From: Telopea speciosissima
Taxonomy: Eukaryota; Streptophyta; Magnoliopsida; Proteales; Proteaceae
Direction of reading: 5' to 3'
Assembly: GCF_018873765.1 (NCBI RefSeq)
Contig: NC_057926.1
Location: forward strand, 57,115,378-57,179,377
Length of the DNA: 64,000 nucleotides
The notes beneath the pieces are model-generated. The model made no database searches and was not told the origin of the DNA. It saw only the letters and a list, made by a program, of their open reading frames with translations. A program made the translations under genes and the position numbers. Shown one piece after another: positions 57,515 to 64,000 of the stretch; positions within the stretch are counted from its first letter, which is position 1, and the number at the start of each line of letters is the position of its first letter.

Positions 57515-58486
57515 GTTAGCTTCTTATTTCTTTCCATTTTTATTTTGATAGGTTATGTTCACTATTATTGTGTTAGAAATCAAGCGGCTGTCAGCAATGT
57601 TTCAGTTTTTTAATTAGCAGAACATAGGTAGCTGCAACATGGACAGTATGGACTTGAGGTTTTAAGGGTGATAACTGATAACCATAACAAAATAAAACTA
57701 CAGAAATATTGGTAGTTCATATGGTTATATCCCCGTGAGACAATGCTTTATTACCCCAGAATTGGAGGCAATTTTGTTAATCTATTTTTGTGCTCCATTG
57801 TGGCAAACATTCAAGGGAAACCTTTGAATCAGTGGGAACCTTTTGAAACCTGTGTTACAAGGAAACTTCCTCTGTTAAACACTAGTACTAGGAAAACCCA
57901 TATGCCTGGACATCCATTTCCCCTAATAAATAACCTGTTTTCTCAAACAGAATGAGACCTGATAACAGACTTACAGAAACATTCCTCACAACCAATTCCA
58001 GCATTGGTAGTTGTTAACAAAACAGAATATGAGAGAATGCTTGAGTGATTAATGATCACCCCCAAGCTTGTATTTATATTATTAAAAATAAAAGACAGAA
58101 TTACATGTGAGCAATGAGGGATTAAACCCACATAATAGAAATAAAAATAAAACAGTAAAAAAGGTCCAGAATACCCCCCACGGTATTCTGGCCCATATAA
58201 TCCAACACTCCCCCTCGAGTTGGAGCAAATATGTCAATCATGCCCAACTTGACTAGATTAGGATGAAACAGTTTTCCGTAATCCCTTGGTGAAAATATCA
58301 GCAAGCTGATCAGCAGACTTCACAAAGGGAACACAAATCAGCCCTTCTTCCAATTTCTCCTTGATGAAATGCCTATCCACTTCAACATGCTTAGTGCGAT
58401 CATGCTATACCGGGTTATGTGCAATACTGATTGCAGCCTTGTTGTCACAGTACAACATCATAGGAAGACGAATAGGAACCCCAAGG

Positions 58487-59766
58487 TAATGTAGTCCTAG
58501 AATAGGAGATAATCCTACTAGGAGCCAAGTAGAATCAAGCTCTGGTCAAGCCTGCTGTTTGGGGCTGATTAGGGGCTGTTTTAGGGCAAAGTTAGGGTTT
58601 AGGATGGGAATTTGGGAATGGGGTTTATATGGCTGTAATATGCAGGTTTAGGGGGTCATTATGGTAGAAAAATAATTGAATTTGGATCAGTTTTGAATTT
58701 TTGCAGAATTAGGGTTAGGGTTTCGGGTTTTAGAATTAGGAAAAACAATCAAAACTAGGGTTTTGAGTGGGGGTTTAGGGCTAGACTTGCGATCGAGTTT
58801 AGGGGGCTATGGGAGGGAGGTTCCATCCTAATATGGGAGGGTTTTGATGGCCAGAAGTGGGGAATCTGTAATTTTAGGGTTTAATGGCTAATGGAGGGTT
58901 ACAGAAATTGGGGTTGGACTGGACAGAATGGGCTGCAAGTCTGGTCGAGTGGAGGGGTTTGTTTGGGGAGGCTGTGACCTGAGTTTGAAAGGATTTTGAT
59001 GGTAGGATATGGCTGGACAGAATTTAGAGTGCTAGGATTTATGGGAAGAAAGCAGAAAATTAAAGGGGGATCGAATGGGGAAGGGAAGGAAAGCTAAAAC
59101 AGAAATTTAAAATCCAAACTTACGCTGGAATACTCCGGCAACAGCTTGAATTGTTGAAGGATGAAACCACCTTCGAATAGAGATCCTCTCAGCCGTCACG
59201 GCGTAGAGAGTCGTAGGATTCCACCCACCCTTCCACCTTGAGAACCCACAAGGATGCACACACTCTCGAAGAGCAAGGAGCAGCAGCAAACAGCCACGAA
59301 ATTCTGTATTTTTTTAAATTCAAATCTGTGTGGGGGAGCCTCCCACGATCTCTTATTTTATAATAAAGGCCAGTGGCCAATTCCTAATACAACTTAAAGT
59401 CTCTTCTCATTTAAATCGTGGAAGGGATTTAATCACATTCTAATTACTAATTTAAAATAATAAAATGTCCTAACTACCCCTACTAACTTAAAATAAAAGA
59501 ATCTAACTTAAAAACAACTAATTAAAAGAAGATTCCTTATTAACCAATAGGATATAAGAACCCATTAACCAATAGGATCACTTCACTTAAATTAGACCCA
59601 TTGGACCCATTGAACCAATTGGATGCAACCAATTCTAAACCGGTTCAATCTAAAAACATAAAAATAAACTAAGTATGGAAAATATAAATCCTAACCTATG
59701 GCTCCCTATTCAAACCCTAAGTTCAGGGTTTCTTCTTACTTCTTCTTCCTTCTTGGAGCTGCATCA
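58487..59766 (-). mobile_element. solo-LTR-like insertion with TG...TA ends (element Y1)
   Basis: A 1,280-bp unit lies between CAAGG repeats at 58482-58486 and 59767-59771. Removing it restores the RNase H reading across the site. In minus orientation it starts TGATGCAGCTCC and ends GGACTACATTA. It encodes nothing convincing; an open stretch at 59107-59289 is short. The size, the 5-bp duplication and the terminus style fit a solo LTR of a Copia-like element with non-canonical ends. Confidence 0.75.
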
Positions 59767-60011
59767 CAAGGTCTTGTAGCAAGCCTTTGAGCCAAAGTAA
59801 CTCACAAATGCCTTGTGTCATAGCACGAAATTCTGCTTCAGCACTAGAACGAGCAACCACATTCTGCTTCTTGTTATGCCAAGTGACAAGATTGCCACCT
59901 ACAAAAGAATAATACCCAGAGATAGACTTGCGATCTGTAGAACCAACTCAATCAGCATCAGTGTACGCCTCTATCCGTAGGTGACCATGAGGAGACAGGA
60001 GAATGCCCTTT

Positions 60012-61216
60012 CTAGGAGCTAACTTCAGTCTTCAGGTAGTGAAGGATACGAAGAATAACCTCCGTATGAGAAGAGTAGGGATCATGCATAAACTGACTCA
60101 CAGTACTCACAGCAATAGCAATATCCGGGAGTGTGTGTGTGAGATAAATCAACTTCCCCACTAGTCTTTGGTACCGGCTTTTATCAACAAGTTCACCCTC
60201 TTTTTCCTTGAGACGAACAGTAGCATCCATAGGAGTATCTGAAGGGTGATATCTTAGCAAACCAGTTTCAGCTAATAAATCTAGGACATACTTCCTTTGA
60301 GAGAGAAAAATGCCTTTAGAAGATCTGGCAACCTCAATCCCAAGAAAGTACCGTAGCTTTCCTAGATCTTTAATCTCAAACTCCTGGCCAAGAAAGGACT
60401 TCAACCGGCTGATCTCATCACCATCATTGCCAGTGACCACTATGTCATCAACTTAGACTATAAGAACAGTGAGTTTTCCACCAACCCTCTTTATAAAGAG
60501 AGTGTGATCAGCATTACCCTGCTTATAGCCTACAGAAATCATGGCCTTGTGAAACCGGCCAAACCATGCTCGAGGTGACTGCTTCAGCCCATAAAGTGCA
60601 CGCTTCAATTTACACACCTTACCTTGGTTTTTGTCAGAAGAGAACCCTGGCGGAATGTCCATATACACCTCCTTATCCAGTTCTCCATAGAGGAAAGCAT
60701 TCTTCACATCCAACTGTTGCAATTCCCATCCAAGATTGATTGCACAGGATAGCAAAACCCGAACAGTATTCAGCTTTGCAACAAAGGCAAAGGTCTCCTG
60801 GTAATTAATGCCATCTGTTTGGGTGAACACCTTTGCCACCAGTCGTGCCTTATACCTATCCACAGTGCCATCCACCTTCTGTTTCACTACAAACACCCAT
60901 TTACATCCAACAGTTCTCTTCCCAGGTGGAAGAATCACAAGCTCCCATGTGCTATTTTGTCCAGGGCTTCCATTTCTTCCATCATTGCTGCCTTCCACTT
61001 TCCATCTGATAGAGCTTCCTGCCAATTGTTAGGAATACGAACAGAAGAAAGAAAAGAAACAAAAGCACGAAAAGATGGAGAAAAGGAGTCATAAGAAACA
61101 ACATGGGATATAGGATGCTTAGTGCAAGCCCTGACACCCTTGCGAATAGCAATAGGTAAATCAGGAGAAGAAGTATTACCAGGTAGGGAGGCAGGTTCTG
61201 GAACCAGGTTCGGCAA
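60012..61216 (-). pseudogene. Copia-3 reverse transcriptase
   Basis: Two open blocks: 61025-60453 (NSTWELVILPPGKRTVGCKW, QTDGINYQETFA, YGLKQSPRAWFGRFHKAM) and 60440-60012 (KDLGKLRYFLGIEVARSSKG, RLVGKLIYLTHTLPDIA). A TAA at the tyrosine of YVDD separates them; the Asp pair VDDIVVTG is still encoded. A linker (PIAIRKGVRACTKHPISHV) lies upstream, in a different frame, at 61216. Apart from that stop and a frame change near 61020, the domain is well preserved. Confidence 0.88.
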
Positions 61217-61245
61217 TTGGATGGGTACTGGTGCTATAGTCCAGG

Positions 61246-63840
61246 ACTGAATTCCTCCCTTATGCTGCCTCCATTAAACTTGATGGCACCAATTATCTAA
61301 TGTGGGCCAAATCTCTCTCTTTGACTGTGGCTGGAAGAGGACTCAGTGGCCATCTTCATGGCACCTCTAAATAGCCCACTGAAGAGGGCCCTTCTCAAGC
61401 TAGATGGAATGCCAATGATGCTATGGTATGTCCTTTGTTCTGAACTCCATGCCTCAAGAACTCTCTAGCCAGTACCTTCTCCTTGACACAGCTGCACAGA
61501 TATGGGCTGCTGCTAAGAGAACTTATGGACAATTGGGGAATGATGCACAAGTTTATGACATCCGAAAGACACTCCATACCACTACTCAGAAGGAGTTGTC
61601 AGTTACCAAATACTATGCTGTCCTCAAGAGCTTATAGCAACAATTGGATCATTATGCTCGATTTCAACCCTCTACACCTGACGACATTACTGCCTATTCC
61701 AAGTATGTAAATCAGTTTCGGGTTTATGATTTTTTGGCTGGTCTTAATGCTGAATATGATCCAATTCGAGTGCAAGTTCTTGGTTGGATTCTTTTCCCCA
61801 TATTGGAGCAGGCCTTTTCTTATGTTCACACTGAAGAAACACGTCGGGCTGCTATTCCAAGTAAGTAAATCAGTTTCGGGTTTATGATTTTTTGGCTGGT
61901 CTTAATGCTGAATATGATCCAATTCGAGTGCAAGTTCTTGGTTGGATTCTTTTCCCCATATTGGAGCAAGCCTTTTCTTATGTTCACACTGAAGAGACAC
62001 GTCTGGCTGCTATGATGTTGACTCCTACAGTTGAGAGATCAGCCCTACAGGCCGCTGGTTCCAACTATTCTACTACTACTGAGAGTAGTGCTTCTGTTGT
62101 TGCTGCTCCTGCAGGTGAGCCAATCAAGTGTGATCATTGCAACAAACCCTATCACACTAGGCTCAGTGCTGGAAATTACATGGGAAGCCCGCTGATTTTG
62201 AGACCAAATGTGGTCATGGTAAACCTAAAGGCAAGGCTAATCACACTGAAAGTGTAACTACAGCCCCTACTACTGAACCGGTTTTCTCCCAGGAAGAATT
62301 TCAGGCTCTCAGGCGTATGTTACAAACTTCCGCTGCCTCTACTACATCTACTGCCAGTTATTCCACACCATCAGATTCTCATTTTGCCCGTTCATGTATT
62401 CCCTTTGCTAATCATTGTGCATCGGTTGTCTCCACTCCATGGATCATCGACTCCGGTTCCACTGATCACATGATAGGTTCTTCTAGCCTTTTTCATACCT
62501 ATTCCCCTACTTCTGGAAGGGATAAGGTTAAAATAGCTAATGGGTCCCTCTCATCTATTTCCGGGAAAGGATCCATTAGTTGTTCCCCTTCTCTTACCTT
62601 GTCTTCTGTGTTGCATATTCCCGATTTCACTACTAACCTTCTATCTATTAGTAGTATTACAAAAAATCTGAATTGTAAAGTGACCTTTTTTCCATCTCAT
62701 TGTGTCTTTCAGGATCTAGACTTGGGGAAGACGATTGGATCGGGTAAGGTGCATGGTGGATTGTACCTACTTGATGATGACCCACTTGTTACACAGGCTT
62801 TACTTTCTCAGCTATGTCAGCCTGCATCATTCTCCTCTGAAGTACACAAATGGCATTCTCGACTAAGACATCCCCCCTTAGGAAGTTTATCACATTTATT
62901 TCCAGCATTAATGAATAATTGTAATAAGGAAGATTTTTTTTGTGAGCCTTGTGTCTTGGTCAAACAGATACGTTCAAACTATCCTATTTCTAATAAAAGG
63001 TCTTCTTCCTTATTTCAATTGGTTTATGCTGATGTGTGGACTCCTAGTCGAAAAGCTTCTCTCTGGTCATAGGTGGTATGTCACTTTTATAGATTGTTAT
63101 TCCCGATTCACTTGGGTCTACCTGATGCATACAAAAAATGAGGTTTTTTCCTGTTTTCAGCATTTTCACACGATGGTCCAGACCCAATTTAATGCCACTC
63201 TCAAAAGTCTTGAGAAGTGACAATGGGACAGAGTATATGGAAGGTCAATTCCAAAGATACCTTGCTGCCCATGGGATTTTACATCAGACCAGCTATGTTG
63301 ATACTCCAGCCCATAATGGTGTGGCTGAAAGAAAAAACCGTCATCTCTTGGAGGTGGTCAGAGCACTTATGTTTGCTCGACATGTTCCTTCCTTTTATTG
63401 GGGAGATGCTGTCCTCACTGCGGCCTATTTGATTAATAGGCTACTCAATTGGGTTCTTGACTCCAAGGCCCCTGTCGAGCTTTTACTTGGCTCTTCTTCT
63501 TTTATTGTTCCCCCTAGGGTGTTTGGCTGTGTTTGCTATGCCAGGGATACTAGGTCACCTGGTAAACTTGAACCCCATAGTCTCCGCTGCATATTTTTAG
63601 GGTACTCTGCCAACCAGAAGGGGTACAAGTGCTATTAGTCTCCTACCAGACGTACATTGGTCAATATGGATATTGTTTTTCATGAGACTGTGTCTTACTA
63701 TTTGTCCCCATCTTTTCAGGGGGAGAGTGTTAGTGAAGATGTGCTGACCATAGAACCTCCCCTACAGTCTGTTTAAAATGAGTCTATCCCTATTCCTCCT
63801 ACTCATAGTCCTCTAGAAGTAGCTGTGGTCACATCAGAGT
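61246..63840 (+). mobile_element. Copia-4, gag-protease-integrase half (plus strand)
   Basis: It begins head to head with Copia-3. Gag starts near 61265 (SIKLDGTNYLMWAKSLSLTV), with stops. It runs through NSMPQELSSQYLLLDTAAQ and a 158-bp tandem duplication, then a zinc knuckle (CDHCNKPYHTR) that loses frame. The protease site IIDSGSTDHM is intact near 62446. Integrase carries LRHPPLG...CEPC and FIDCYSRFTW, with frame changes near 63070 and 63210. Then come RSDNGTEYMEGQ, DTPAHNGVAERKN and the C-terminal block to about 63640. The linker fades near 63840. No LTR is visible on this side. It fits the missing half of Copia-3. Confidence 0.9.
61696..62011 (+). repeat. 158-bp tandem duplication in Copia-4 gag
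   Basis: Units 61696-61853 and 61854-62011 are nearly identical (a few substitutions by eye). They start ATTCCAAGTA and cover the DFLAGLNAEYDPIRVQVLGW segment twice. As 158 is not a multiple of three, the duplication breaks the frame, and the second unit opens with a TAA. Confidence 0.9.
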
Positions 63841-64000
63841 CTGGCATGATGAAGATAATCCTTGGCAGCAAATCAGAGGTAAAAGACCTTAAAAATAAGG
63901 TTAAGTGATCCTCTTGGCAGCAAAGAAACTTTAAAAGTAATAGCAGCAACAAGCAGCCCTATCCCCCAAAAATCGATAAGAATCAGGGTTTTGAAAAAAA
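63841..64000. other. window end, unassigned
   Basis: Sequence after the Copia linker with A-rich stretches and no recognised match. It may be more of the intron of the gene starting at 52850. Confidence 0.35.

Larger units (their letters stand above)
57953..61245 (-). mobile_element. Copia-3, RT-RNase H half with one LTR
   Basis: Minus-strand element. The 255-bp LTR is 57953-58207 (in element sense TGTTGGATTATATGG...GGTCTCA). It is preceded by a polypurine tract read as CTCCCCCTCGAG at 58208-58219. Inward lie RNase H (DQLADIFTKGL near 58275; RTKHVEVDRHFIKEKLEEG), split by the insertion at 58487-59766, then RT and the integrase-RT linker up to about 61245. There the orientation flips. The flanking CAGAA at 57948-57952 may be the target site. 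RT has LDVKNAFLYGELDKEVYMD, but the YVDD box has a stop in place of its tyrosine (near 60455). Confidence 0.9.

Noticed and set aside
1..64000. CRISPR array, operon, phage or bacterial defence genes
   Set aside because: Split genes, plant transposons and AT-rich intergenic DNA show a plant nuclear genome; no regularly spaced repeats were seen.

Overview
This is nuclear DNA of a flowering plant, probably not a grass. The evidence is split genes with GT-AG introns, a P-class pentatricopeptide-repeat (PPR) gene, a seed-type tonoplast aquaporin, a plant LRR-III-type receptor kinase remnant, and plant transposon families (Copia with the TGGTATCAGAGC primer site, L1 and RTE LINEs, tRNA-derived SINEs, MITEs). 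The species cannot be fixed from the sequence. Most of the window is transposon-derived, and no bacterial-type system, CRISPR array or operon is present.

Layout. 1-12.5 kb is a LINE graveyard: a Gypsy gag scrap, an L1 copy (621-3543), four same-orientation RTE LINE 3' ends (4619-9560) with a second L1 copy nested in one of them (6168-8345, 9-bp target duplication), and an old L1 fragment (11.0-12.5 kb). 14041-32754 is one PPR gene. Its two exons join exactly in frame across a 16,953-bp intron. That intron holds a non-autonomous LTR element, a complete Copia (16922-22115, TSD CTAAG), an LTR with TG...TA ends, a second Copia, a 2.1-kb Harbinger-like element carrying a LINE ORF1 fragment, and a 114-bp hAT MITE. 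34659-36969 is the youngest L1 copy, with an unbroken reverse transcriptase frame and a 16-bp perfect target duplication. 37-43.7 kb is intergenic, with a Mutator-like MITE, a SINE and a foldback element.

43765-44902 (minus) is a three-exon TIP3-type aquaporin. The conserved arginine after its second NPA motif is encoded as leucine. RY-type motifs lie in intron 1 and upstream. 46.6-48.0 kb is a plus-strand RTE LINE split by a hAT MITE. 48320-49483 (minus) is the kinase part of an LRR receptor pseudokinase with a frameshift and no visible ectodomain. 52850-57514 (plus) is the 5' part of an At3g52170-like gene, four exons with matching phases. Its introns hold an RTE LINE and then Copia DNA that runs to the window end. 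In that last block (57953-64000) two Copia halves meet head to head, as if gag-integrase had been inverted relative to RT-RNase H.

The genes show no functional linkage. The common theme is plant genes kept intact while their introns absorb nested retrotransposons. No clearly new biological system was found. The points most worth checking are the NPA-Leu aquaporin, the 17-kb PPR intron, the recent L1 copy, the Harbinger-like capture of LINE ORF1, and the LTRs with TG...TA ends.
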